NCBI GenBank assembly: GCA_036345935.2
Contig: JADWOT020000009.1
Coordinates: 11,375,899-11,439,898, forward strand
DNA: 64,000 bases
Source: Taenia hydatigena
Lineage: Eukaryota > Platyhelminthes > Cestoda > Cyclophyllidea > Taeniidae
Reading direction: 5' to 3'
Below, piece after piece: positions 12,771-24,438 of the stretch. A program made the position numbers and the translations under genes. How positions within the stretch are numbered: the first letter of the stretch is position 1; the number at the start of each line of letters is the position of its first letter. A model generated the notes under the pieces. It saw only the letters and a program-made list of their open reading frames with translations. It did not search any database and was not told the DNA's origin.

Positions 12771-14439
12771 GTTCCTAGTATTATGACTTCTTGTGCCTGC
12801 AAAAACAGACTGAAGATGCTAAAATTCTCAATTGTGAATTGCCTTGCATCTAGCTGGACGACATTTGTGTTGCGGTTTTCAGTACCATAATTTTACAATC
12901 GACCGCCGCTTCGCCTATTTAAACAAAATGGGTGCTGGTAACGCCCAAATAGATTAAAATTTAGAAGTAAATGCATTAGTAAAAAGACCTACCTAATGCA
13001 CACCCTCAAAGTGTAGCATTTAAAAATAACTTTTAAAAACTACCTTTGTAATTCCAAATTACATTTCAGGGAAATTTCCCCCTCCAAGTGGATCTGGCGG
13101 TAAAAGTCACCAAAATTGTTGTGTTATCGCAGCTTTCACCAAATTAACCATTTGCTAATTTGAATTGTTAGACAGCTGAATTTGTAAAAAGGAACATATT
13201 TTTCCTAGAGTTCTCCAAATAAAGCGGAATTCGGTAGCATATTCTCATTCCTGCTCACATTTTATGTGGAATAAATTTCTCTTTCAGAAATATAAAACAT
13301 TGTCGACCTCCGATTCTTTTCTGAAGGCTTAAAAAATCATAACACTAGAGCAGAATATGCAATGTCGACGCGATGATACGATTGGGAGGTCATTCCACCC
13401 ATCAGAAGTACAAATCCGAGATTGAAACAAGCAATCAAAGTACTGCAATACTGCTTTGTTCCCTATTGGTTGATAACAAATATTTAAAAATTGCTGAAGA
13501 TATTGTTGAAGACAAGACTTTGTCTTCATCTGCATTTTCGCTTTCGTCATAAATTTTACTTCAAAATTCTCCCATACTGCAACAGCATTGCATCAACTAC
13601 GACCATAAACGATGGCTGCTGAATCACCACTCTAAAGAATATTAATAGATAGCTCCGCTTCAATTACGAGTTGAACCCTTGGATTGGCCACTTAAGGGGA
13701 GTGAAAGCGCGGGTTAGCATGCTAATTTTTGACAGTTGATTGAGGCCACGTCAAATTGGGCTATTTAGTGGCCACGAGTTGTGTCCCAGTCTTGGCAACG
13801 TGGCCCTCCATCCATGCCCTGGGTTAGGCAGTCCCTCGTCTCTAGCCCATAGTGCCACGTGGCATCACAAATAATGCCTCATTTTCTTCCTGAGTCTTGC
13901 AATTCTCAAGTCATGCCAAGATGGGAAATAAAAAGAAATGAGCTAAGTAAATATGATATTGCCACCATTAATTTCTTCTCACCGTGATTGGACTACGAAA
14001 TGCTAAGGTTGAGAAGGCAGTAGACTAGACAGAGAGACAGACAGGCGGACGAGCAAACGGACAGGAGTGGGAGAGAGAGAAGAGGAGGGCGCATTTCTTC
14101 CTATTTCGTGACTCACGTGTGCACGTAGGCAAGACGGCTGGCATGAAGGCGATTGGCTCCGAGACCGGAGGGATCCATTGTGTACAGACAGGTGCGAAAG
14201 CACAACTCATGAGCAGTCGCGCCTGAGCACTGCTAAGGGGAAATTTAGCAGTTGGAGGGGGCAGAGGCGATGCTTTTCCCCTTCAGGTAAACCATTATCA
14301 CTGTCGCAGAAGGGCTGAGCGTGGTCGCACCGACTCTGTGGGTCGGAGGGCAATGTGGATTGTGCAAGGTAGGGGAATTGAGGTACTGCCTCCTCAATGC
14401 CTTATTTATTTATTGGCCTGGTGGTTAAGAGAGACGCTG

Positions 14440-14512
14440 TGTGAATTTGGTATTCTGCGCGATGTCTTGGTGCGAGTTGACACTAAGGCACGCGGTGAAT
14501 ACCAAGGTCCTG
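14440..14512 (+). ncRNA. mir-124: microRNA-124 precursor hairpin
   Basis: The 3' arm at 14484-14504 reads TAAGGCACGCGGTGAATACC(A). It has the full miR-124 seed (AAGGCAC) and the conserved body of this bilaterian neural microRNA; the variable end GAATACC is the form I associate with flatworms. The 5' arm at 14447-14470 (TTGGTATTCTGCGCGATGTC...) folds back on it: TTGGTATTC pairs perfectly with GAATACCAA, then GCGC pairs with the central GCG region, and TCTTGG pairs with the 5' part of the mature strand. A loop of about 13 bases remains (TGCGAGTTGACAC). Arm lengths, loop size and position of the mature product in the 3' arm all fit the family. An 82-codon frame running across the hairpin is coincidental. 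The primary transcript ends are unknown. Confidence 0.92.
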
Positions 14513-16911
14513 TCTTTGAACGACGACTTATCGCACTTTTGCCTTACCTTCAAATGCTGCTTTATGCCTTCTTGCGTCTGTTATAAATTACTAAAGCTAA
14601 ATTTTCCGTTTTATCAAAAGAATTCGTATTTAAAAACTGTTGCATAAAGATATTTACTGCATTACTCTAGTTTGAAATCGTTCTTCAAAGCAGTGTGGGC
14701 TAATGATAATCAGTTATTAGGAACTCAATTTCACGCAAAACATACGTACGTGTAACAATTTCTTTTCCGTTTTATCGAAAAATGATAAAATGTATCTATT
14801 ATACTTTGCTCCATTTCGACATGCATTACTTTACCACCGTGCAATCTCCTATTCTGTCTTGCATAATAGTCTTGTTTTCTAGCTGATATTAATAAGATAG
14901 ACTGTTGGTAAGTACTGGTTACGAATCAAGTACACTTATTGCGCCTTAATTTGAAAACGCACTACTAACTTTGCATCGTATAACGTTCCACCACGTTCAC
15001 GGCTAGCATCACGTATATGTGACACGCCTGCCTTTCAACTGAATTCTTGGTCACAAATGTATTAAGTTTTCCTTATTATAGCCGCTGCAACCATATTTGG
15101 CTTTGGCCAGGAGGTTAGGCGCAGTTCCATTGTTTCACTTTCTTAGCAACAGTTGAGTTGATCGAAAAAATCATGACAATTTTGATTATTCTATAACAAC
15201 AAGGCATCTTCATATTAGCAAAATATTTGTCCCTGACACCTCGGATGGGAAGAGTGTTATGTTTTTGCCTACGAGAAGTACATCAACAGCGTTTACAGGA
15301 GGGAGAGATGTTTGAGTATCTAATGTCAATTGTGAGGTAAATTGAGATACCACAGGGGGGCTTAGACCCTTTTCCTTTTAGCGCACACAGCTAAAGTAAG
15401 CGTTTCTGTCCTAAGTTAAGATAGCTAAGACGCCCTCATTTTTTCCGTACATGTTTGTCCAACTTTGATTTAGTGACCCTCACATTAAGGCCTTGTGCTG
15501 GTCCCGTAGCCAGTCTCTGCCAGGCACGGTATCTGTGTTGGCTTTGAACAGGTATGCAAAAATTTATAAGTCAATTTTACTAAAATAGAAATAGGTGGCT
15601 TCCTATTTGGAAATAGTTTGTCTTCTAGGCAATTAGGCGTAAAAAGAGGACGCGTGTTAAGCAAAGGCGACCGAATAACTATGAGGAGGTTCCTCTAGAA
15701 CATCCTCGATGCCCTGTCAACACGACCGTTTATTGCATCTCACTACAGGACACTCTTTCGTTCATACAAAGGCGCAGTTACTGCTGCTTTTGATTTATAA
15801 GTACACACAGTATAAAGACAAGTAACGTTCCAGATATGCTATTTAATAGGATTGTTGTTTAGTCGTTGTTTTGGCAGCCAATGGAGGCCATAAAATGCGC
15901 ACTTCCACAACCATTAATTTCCAATTTTATATTTTTGCCTAAAACTAGCAAAAACACAACTGCCAACATCTAGATCAGTGAACTTTCACTTAAGTTTTGG
16001 TAGATGACATACTTCAGCCTCAGAGAAAACATCAGCTCATCCATTTTGTTCCTTCTAATAAATTCTCCTTTGCATAAAAGTTGGACTAGAGGCAAGCTCA
16101 TTTAAATCCCGAGAGTATAATCTAGTGAAGGTACTGTTTAAAACCCCTACTGACTAAACCAAAATAAGTTACCATAGGACGACGTCTCAAAGCATGATTA
16201 TTTGCATACAGAGGGACTTAATTCGGCGCCTTTACGACTTGATGGTAGGCGAACTTGACGTGAATGGTTCAAATTATTGCAAACTTTGATTTCAAAGTGT
16301 AGGCTTGTCTACCGCCGCAACGTCCATTAGACTCCGGGTACTTCGGCATGATGAATGTGCGCCAAATGGGCATTGAATTAAACAGACACTAGAATTCCAT
16401 TCCGGAGGAAAATATCCCTGCGCAAGCGTTAGCATACGTTAAAAACTATTCTTTGCTTCATTTAAACGACCAAGGTTACTCTAAGAAATTTTCCATTTTT
16501 TCATGCATTTAAATTAATACAAATTATAGTGCTTAAAATTTTCTGAAGTGGTGGCTCCATCTTAGCTAAAAGTTACGACTGAGTTTTAAAGTCGGTAATG
16601 TCGCATTTAAAGTAGCAAACTTCTCATTTTTTCTGATTTTGGATGACAAACACAGCTAAATGGCATTCCACTTTAATTCTTTCCCCAATAATATGAAAAA
16701 TTTTATTCTCACGCCGAAAGTTTTCTTAGTTTTTAAATAATGTTCCCTTTTGGCAAAAAACTTCAATGGTGTTTTGGAGCGTACTTAACAAATCAAGATT
16801 GACGACCCACAAAAGTAAAAGTGAAACGCACATTGTTCGCCGATTAAATACTTTCTGTACTCCTTCTACGCCGCCCGATCACGGTCAAATTTGTGTAGAA
16901 TCATGTGTCCA

Positions 16912-16985
16912 ATGTTAGTTTAATGGATTAGAGTTCTAACTACTATAATATTATTTTCAATGAAGGTTGCGGGTTTTAAAAGTAG
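16912..16985 (+). pseudogene. tRNA-like relic (tRNA pseudogene or SINE head)
   Basis: 'TTAGTTTAATGGATTAGAG' resembles the D-arm/A-box of a tRNA. About 40 bases later 'AAGGTTGCGGGTTTTAAAAG' resembles the T-arm/B-box, with the usual TTCGA changed to TTTTA. The anticodon region between them is AT-rich and does not fold into a proper arm. The spacing suits a decayed tRNA or the head of a tRNA-derived SINE. Confidence 0.35.
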
Positions 16986-19900
16986 TGTGCACGCATAATA
17001 AGTAACCCATTGTAGACAGTTCTTCCGTTGGATGTTTTTGGACGTCTTTATTATAAGCACACAGAGGGTAGGAGGAGTCGAACCCAAGGCAGTTAAGACG
17101 AGGTTATCTCTGACCCTGAAGAGCGACCTTGTCCTTCCACGGCCAAGTTCAAATTATCTTTCCACTTCTCTCCTACGAGGTACTTCTAAAGAATATAAAC
17201 ATTACACCCTTTACCTGTAATCACTTACTAAAAGCATCAAATCTGAGATCTCATAATACTCCAAACGCTTTTAAAGTGCGTGACGATGCGAAGGAACCAT
17301 GCAATATTAGTTTCCTGTAAATGGATTTTAAAATATGGGTCTTTCTTATAACCATTTGCAGGGAAAAAATAAGTGGGAGGAAAAAACACCAGAAGTGAGA
17401 TGTTGAAGACACATTAAATCAAAGTTTCAAGACTTTAACAACCGTGTTAATTGAGAATTGAATAGGTACAAGGCAGGACAGTTAGGGGTAGAGGCAGCAA
17501 GAGAGAAGAAGGAGATAGCATCGTTTTGGCATTTTGACAGACAAGCGCGCTTATCTCTTCCTGCTCTTTTCTCTGTGCCTGCGTTCTAACTGCCAACCAT
17601 CCCTGTTTAATAACAACCTCCCCTTACCCCCTCTCCCCAGCTCTACTTTTCAGAAAACATTAATTACTGGCAGAAAAGGACTTTTGGCTTTTAACACCCT
17701 CCAAATTCGCCCGTAAAGTGAGTTCATATCTCCTGTCCACATCTTTTTCTCTTTACACTCTTTAATGAGTGATGACTCTTATTTCTCTCATAAATAAAAA
17801 GAAGCAATCAAGACTGTTTTAGTAAGACAAATGTTCCCATGTGTTCCGTAGGGAAAGAAGCAAATCAGCTTTTATTGTTCAGGAAAACTTGTTAAAATCT
17901 GCTTGTTCTTTAAATTAATCTACGTTTTAATTAGAGTTGGACGCGATGATGTGTGTCGCCACCGCGTACCTCCATCAGCGACCTAAACCTTTCGGCAAAT
18001 CAAATTGCCAATGAGGGTGGCGAGGATGCATTTTTTTCTGGCACTCCCGCTGGAGTCTCGGTCATTTAAAATTTTCACCAACACCTAATAATAGCCAGAT
18101 TTTTAGGTTCACACAAAACATATTTTTGCCATTTATAAGTCCTATAAACGGAACTGCATTAGCTCACTCTTTTCTAAGATTTGATTTGCGTTTTAATGAA
18201 CTAACAGTACGGTCTGTTAATTTACTGCCGAGCATATAAATTTTGGACCTCTGGTTTTTTGGAAAGATAATTAAGCTTCCTCCTTTAGTCACATATTCTT
18301 TGACTCCGTTAGTTCCAAAAATTTCCGCATCTTTTATTAAAATTTCAGCTGAGTCGGACTTCTAGACCGTTTCAATCAATGTCAAAACCACTTTATCATT
18401 TTAGACTCTATAAAGATCCGATTGGACACATTAGTACTTAATTCATAAAGTAGAAAAAAAGCGTGAAAAGATGGAGAGTAGGGAGTTGCGTTAGTGCATT
18501 AAGCTGCCCATACATCTTCAATGAATAAGTGCTTGTGTGGTCCTATAAATAGTACTAATTATTTGCTTTGCGTAGGCAGCTTAAGCATAACCTATCCCCT
18601 AAACTGCCTGCAACAAAAAATCTACTATGGGTGGATTAATAAAGTGTGGGCCTTGGAAGGCGCAATAGTTGCGATTAAGTTCGTGCACTGCTACAGGCGA
18701 CCCTGGTTACGGATCCACGAGCGCATTGTGTTGTCGCGAATTACGCAGTAGATTTGGAATTAAAATAATTCCCTCCCATCATTGCTCAATAATTATGTTT
18801 GTCCTTGATAGGAGAAAAAATTGGCCTGGCGACTTGAGCCAAAAAGACAGCAGAAGCTTGTTTTGGGGGGTTAAAAGTCAAGGAGATCTCCATCCTCCCC
18901 TCAGCCCGTATTCTACGCTTCATGTACATCACGGTTCAGTTCGCGAGACAATCATGCATGCATTAGGCTGGTAAGTCAGCTCCTTCTTGATGCATTTCTT
19001 AAATACATAAAAGTGTGTTAATGGTCACCCACAGCGAAGTTACTGTTCCAAAAAGAAGTTAATAGATACTGCCATATTTAGCTTTCAATCCTAACACAAT
19101 TTCGGGGAAGGTTGCTTGGAAAATTGGAAGACATAATCAATAAGTCTATTATCACCAGACACTTTCTTAGATTGAATAAGTAAATACTCAAAGTTTTTTG
19201 TCTGCCAATTAATGTTGGTGAAAAATACCTCCACGCCTTTGATGGCCCATCTTTGAAAATGCATGAACTTTAATTTTGACACATTTGTGCTTTGCTATCC
19301 TACTGACATTTTAATCCAAGCACTACCATACTAGTCATAGTAAAATGAAATCGCTAAGAGGTTCAGTACATGAATTTTTTTCTAAAAAAATATGCGTCAA
19401 GTCTTCTTAATGGGATCTTACCTGGCACAAATTACCGCGTAATGATAAGGTTTATTATACAGCCGCGCGGGACTTTAATAGTCAAAATTCATGTGGGCCA
19501 AAACGACTTATTGACATTTCGGACATACTTATTAGTAGTATGCTCCAAAACAACCCAAGCTGTCCAATCTGAAGAGTTCGGATTTGGAACATTAAGGTCC
19601 AATCTTGGGCGTTACAAACTTGCACACTTCTTCAATAATGCCTTCTCGATCGTAGAAGTCCAGTGAAGAAATCCTTGAGTAGTAAATACCATCTGCTCCC
19701 CTCCTCTAATCCCCACACACTTGATAAGCGTCTCCGGTGTCTGGGATGTGACCATTAAGCTGCCACCAACATCAGCAATACCAAGACACTTCTGTAAGCC
19801 TCGTGGGTGACAGATGTACATTAGATTTGAAGCATGCCACCGTAGAAATGGAATTGGAACTTTTAAAGTAATCGGTTTTAGCGATCCTCGCTCCAGTAAT

Positions 19901-20567
19901 TGCCAGACGGAAAGTTTGTTTTCCTAGGGCAGAATTTAGAAAGGGCAAAAAATGCTCATGCCTCAAATCGGCAGTCGAGGGCTGTTCACTTCCATGACAC
20001 AAAAAATTAACTAGGTGAGAATTTAGCTCGTTTTAATTTTCCGGACGATGAATGGTTTTAATTTAAGTTTCTGTCGACTCAAAGTATTACCAGGCCTAAT
20101 AAATCAAGCCATGAGAGGAGTGACAAAATTTAATGGTGGCTTCTATTTAGCACTCCAGATTGTACAATTTTATTTTTGAAAGTTCAAAACAAACATGAAT
20201 AAAAGTGTGACAGCTTGGCATCACCCCTTTTTGGCAACAGAGTTGACATAGCACTAAAATTGTTTATAGCTTTTAAGTCAGTACAATTTGCGTCTCTACC
20301 ATGTTTGGCTAGACAAGTGTGATTAAAGTTAAAGATCTGCGACTTCGTCTGGGTAGATCAAATGTTGACAGTAAGAAATGTGAAGCGAAGTTGAATGTGA
20401 TGAGGAGGAGTTTGAATTTTCCAACTGAACAGGTACAAAATAATAATCACACATATTTTGTAAAGTGAGGGCTGATATATGTTTAAAGCCAAGAGAATTG
20501 ATATAATATGCTTTTACAACTTTAAATATTTGTTTAACTAGCCATCCTGGCTTGGTGAAGACTTAGG

Positions 20568-20610
20568 GCTTCGCCTTTGTGCTCCCTCCGGAGGGTATGG
20601 GGCCCCAACC
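20568..20610 (+). repeat. Degenerate interspersed repeat, copy D (fragment)
   Basis: 'gacttagggcttcgcctttgtgct' closely matches the start of the 10.29 kb copy. The following sequence diverges. Probably a truncated member of the same family. Confidence 0.35.
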
Positions 20611-23600
20611 TTCAACTTCACCCTTCACTTCAGTAATGTGCCCTCAAAAGTAGACTAAAATGTCAATTTTTTGCTGCTAGTAATTTTTAAAGGCATGAAA
20701 TACCAAGACTGGAGTACTAACTAATAAATCAAGGCAGAATAATAATCTTACCTCGGTTTCTCTTGCATTTCGCTATATTGTGTGATAACTCCCGCATTTA
20801 GCAACTGTGGGTGGAAACCTCTGAGGCGGCAGTAAGCAAATAGGAGTTTAGATAGTAAAACAACAAACTCTAAATATCTCTCAATCATGAGGCGGTAGTC
20901 CTAAAATCTCTGAGAATAATTACAATTCTCTCTAAAGAAAATCAATTTAAAGGAGCGTTGAGTAAAAGGTTTTTGCGTCTACAACTTTTAAGCTATTATT
21001 CTGCCAAAAATTCCGTCCTTTTACCGGCAGAACCTTCTGTAACTTATGAATGCATTGGGCATGCATGGAACTGCTTACGAGCGTAAGAGAGCAATTGATA
21101 CTGATGTGATTTGAGCTAGCCTGTATAAAGAATTGAAACTTTATTCCAAAGCTGTAGAAGCGTTTAGTCGGAGTTACGGTAAATCATTGAAATGAGGTGG
21201 TATGCGATAGCAGAATAATACATTAAATCTACCGGCGACCCACTCAAACCAGATCCTATATCACGTTAGTGATGAAAGAACTCCACTTCATAATCATAAA
21301 GGCTGTGAAATCGCATGTCATCATTAAGATTTACGTGCTAAGAACAATTTTAAATTTTGTCTATCGCATCAGTGATAGTGAAAAAACATCAACACTAACC
21401 GACAGTAGAGTAATTTGGAAGCCACTGCATAAACTGATCACTCATGCATTAACAGGTGATTGGCGCTAAAATCCACAGACTATAAATTTATTCTTCACCT
21501 TTATCACGTACACTATGGGAAAACGCTATCCATTTTGGATTGTTTATTGACTGAGTGACTAACGTCCTTGTAATAGGGTATGGACTTTGTATTACAAGGC
21601 TCATTAAGTAAATGAACACATCCCTAGTTAGCCCGAAACAACTCACTACCCACCCCACACTACTAGAACACGCACAATTTCATCTCCACAGGTCTACGCT
21701 TCTTTTGTCGGCGTGAGCATGCAGTGTGCGGTCAGGAAAAAATTAATCAGCATAAACTTGTTCATCTTAACGAAGGCAAAACAATTACGGGTGAGATATG
21801 CCTCTTCGTCTTCTTGAAAAAATATCCAGGACTAGTTTGTATTCTTATAATGTAACGTGATACACCTCATTACCATATGGAGTTGCGAAATTTACCCTTA
21901 AGAAGAGCTTATCAGAGCACTTCAATTTGAGTAGGAGAGATGGAGAGGGGAACAGAGAAGGGAGAAAGAGAGGCGCTAGAAACAGAGGTGGCAAAGGCTG
22001 AGTCTATTGTTTTTGCAACTAGCAACGAGCCAGAATCTCGTGGAGTACCGATTAGATTGCAGATTGTAATGTTGAATACTTACACAAGTGAAATCCCTTG
22101 AAACAGTTCCTGAGGTTCTTAAAATTATATAGCGAAAATCCGCATGAACTTATGCGATGATCCACTGGTCACGGAAAATCCAAAACGTACCCGACAGGGG
22201 AGTTAATGAGACGACAGCCGATTCCCGTTTAAAAAGTGAATTATGAAACAGTAAACAACATAATCAAAGCAGCAAAATAGGAAAAAGTTATATTTTGCGC
22301 ATTAGGAAATTATAAATTTCAGAAGAATTACACCCCTGAAAGAAGATTTTGCTATTTTGCGTTCGAATAAATACGTAGTTGTCCGTTGAAATGTAGCAAT
22401 TTCAAAAATGGTTTAGATTAACTCGCAATATCTACGCAGGGATGTTATGCAGTTCGCAACACAAGTTCTCAAAAAATGGAAGATAGAATTCTTGGTTTTT
22501 ATACCTCCGAAGTCTAGCAAACTCAAAATCTGCCTATGAAATCCTATCTAGTGCTAGAGAGTTGTATTTTCCCGTTTAAAAATATGCCCTTGCTCAAGGC
22601 CAAATTATAGACTATGTTTTAATGATAATAATACAGTAGTTCTTGTCTCTGCAGATTGTATTTTGGACCTTGTAATTAAAGAGGTTCTTTCCAAAGCAGT
22701 GCATATAAAGATGTGCTTTAGCAGTGAAATTTTTAATTCCCAAGGACGATCTACCTAGTGGACACTTTTGGGCACTTTTCCAACAAAGGATGTTTTCGCT
22801 TTTTTCCTCACTAAAATTTTGGCTAATCTTCAGTTATTTTCCAGGAAAGCATGAAGTTGTAGGAAGGGAGGATTTTGAAGTCGGTCACCCATTGTTGCAA
22901 TCACTGCAATGGACGGCTCACAGATGACTGAACATTCTTTCGGTGCATTCTCAAATCAGACCTAGATTACCGAATGTTTTCTTGATTCAAAAATAATGTA
23001 ACGAAGCCAGATGAAACTTGTAAAATAAATTTTGTCTCGCCAGAAGTGTGTTTACTTAGTGTTAAATTTTGTCCGAAAAAAAATGATGATTAGTGCTTTG
23101 ATTGGAGCATTAAAAACGCCTCTTTTTTGAATGGTAATTAATTCAACATTCCAGCCCAAAATGGTTCACTCACGATCATTACAGCAGCCATTATGGGCTA
23201 AAGTGGCTCATGCTCAGCCTAGCTCGGCCACGTAAGCATGCCCTTAGAACAAATTAAGAAGATGCGAGGTTAATCCTCGCTCAGCTTAACTACCTCTGCC
23301 CTTGAGCTCTTTTGTGCGCCTTGTGTGGCACGAGATACAATCTGTGATCTCAGTTTCACGAGCATCGTTAGTCGGCAGATCCCCTCCTCCCTTGGGGTGA
23401 CTTGTGGACTCCCATTCTCCCATGACTTTGGGAACTGATAATTCAGAATTCTAATAAACTCAACATCAATATCCGTCCTAGACATTGTCAAGTATCAAAG
23501 CCCACTCAGAGATTGTTCAGAGGAAAGTCCCTACCGCTTATTAATTACGTAGACAAATTTGACCTCCGAGCACATTTCCCTTACAGTAGGGAGTAGATTA

Positions 23601-24438
23601 TAGGGCGCTACCTAACTTTGACGAACAAAATACGCATCCACTTTCATCCCTCATCTACTATTCTAAAATCCCGAGTGTGGTCGGCTTGCCAGATAGGGGT
23701 AGTCACGTGACATGATCAGGTAACACCATTCGCTTCCCTGCCTCCGCTGCTCCTAACGTAAACATGAAGTAAACGTCCACCGTATCACAAAACGTATGAC
23801 CGCCCAGAACATGGGTGAGCGAACGCAATTGGGCCAGAGGAGCAATGCGAATGCCAAATGTCAAGACATGCTGCAGACCACGCCTCCGTATTCTTCAAAA
23901 TTCATTCCTCGCTTTGGCAAGCTATCATGGACCTGGAAAAAAATCTCGTGTGACTACCAACACAACCCACTGCAAATTGCATAGGCTTTCAGAATATATG
24001 CCTACGTGATTATCAGAGTGAAGCACGTTCCCTTATCCTGAGCCTGCACTAAGCGTTGATCAAGGCTGATGTGATTCAAATCTGTCCAATTAATAAATTA
24101 AAACTCGGCTCAAATGCTGAAGAAACACCACTTCAAATTGGTCATAAAGTATCACTAAATATAGCAGACGTGTTTCGTACGACCCGTCAAGCAAAGTCCC
24201 CGGAGAGAAACCGACATCCATGAACAGAGCAGAACGAATTCCCTAAACCCGCAAAAACAAAAGAAGATTGAGATACGTCAGTGAATTAGACTTATCCCAT
24301 CAAACGCCACTTCAAACTATTTTTCTTTGGGTCAAACTAGGAAGCCAAATGAGACAAAACTAAGATATGTGAAGGGAAGGCAGACAGAGAAACAGGGAGG
24401 GATCTCAAAAGAGACTGATAATAGTGATTGTCAATCTA

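Larger units (their letters stand above)
11026..14439. other. Spacer upstream of miR-124
   Basis: No supportable gene. It contains the G-rich tract and repeat copy C. The stretch 14000-14300 is purine-rich and higher in GC, and might belong to the primary transcript or promoter of the microRNA that follows. Confidence 0.4.
14513..24438. other. Gene-poor spacer downstream of miR-124
   Basis: Nearly 10 kb of AT-rich DNA with no frame that I can defend. It holds a tRNA-like relic near 16.9 kb and a repeat fragment near 20.6 kb. It lies downstream of the GPD1 stop codon, so part of it near 24.0-24.4 kb should be the GPD1 3' UTR, but I found no clear AATAAA on the minus strand. Confidence 0.45.

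Noticed and set aside
14338..14586. 82-codon plus-strand frame
   Set aside because: It runs straight through the miR-124 hairpin. The base pairing of the hairpin explains the sequence better than coding.
17061..17140. Minus-strand TGGGTTCGACTCC, a perfect-looking tRNA T-loop
   Set aside because: No acceptor stem or D-arm at the right distance. Kept only as part of a possible SINE remnant.
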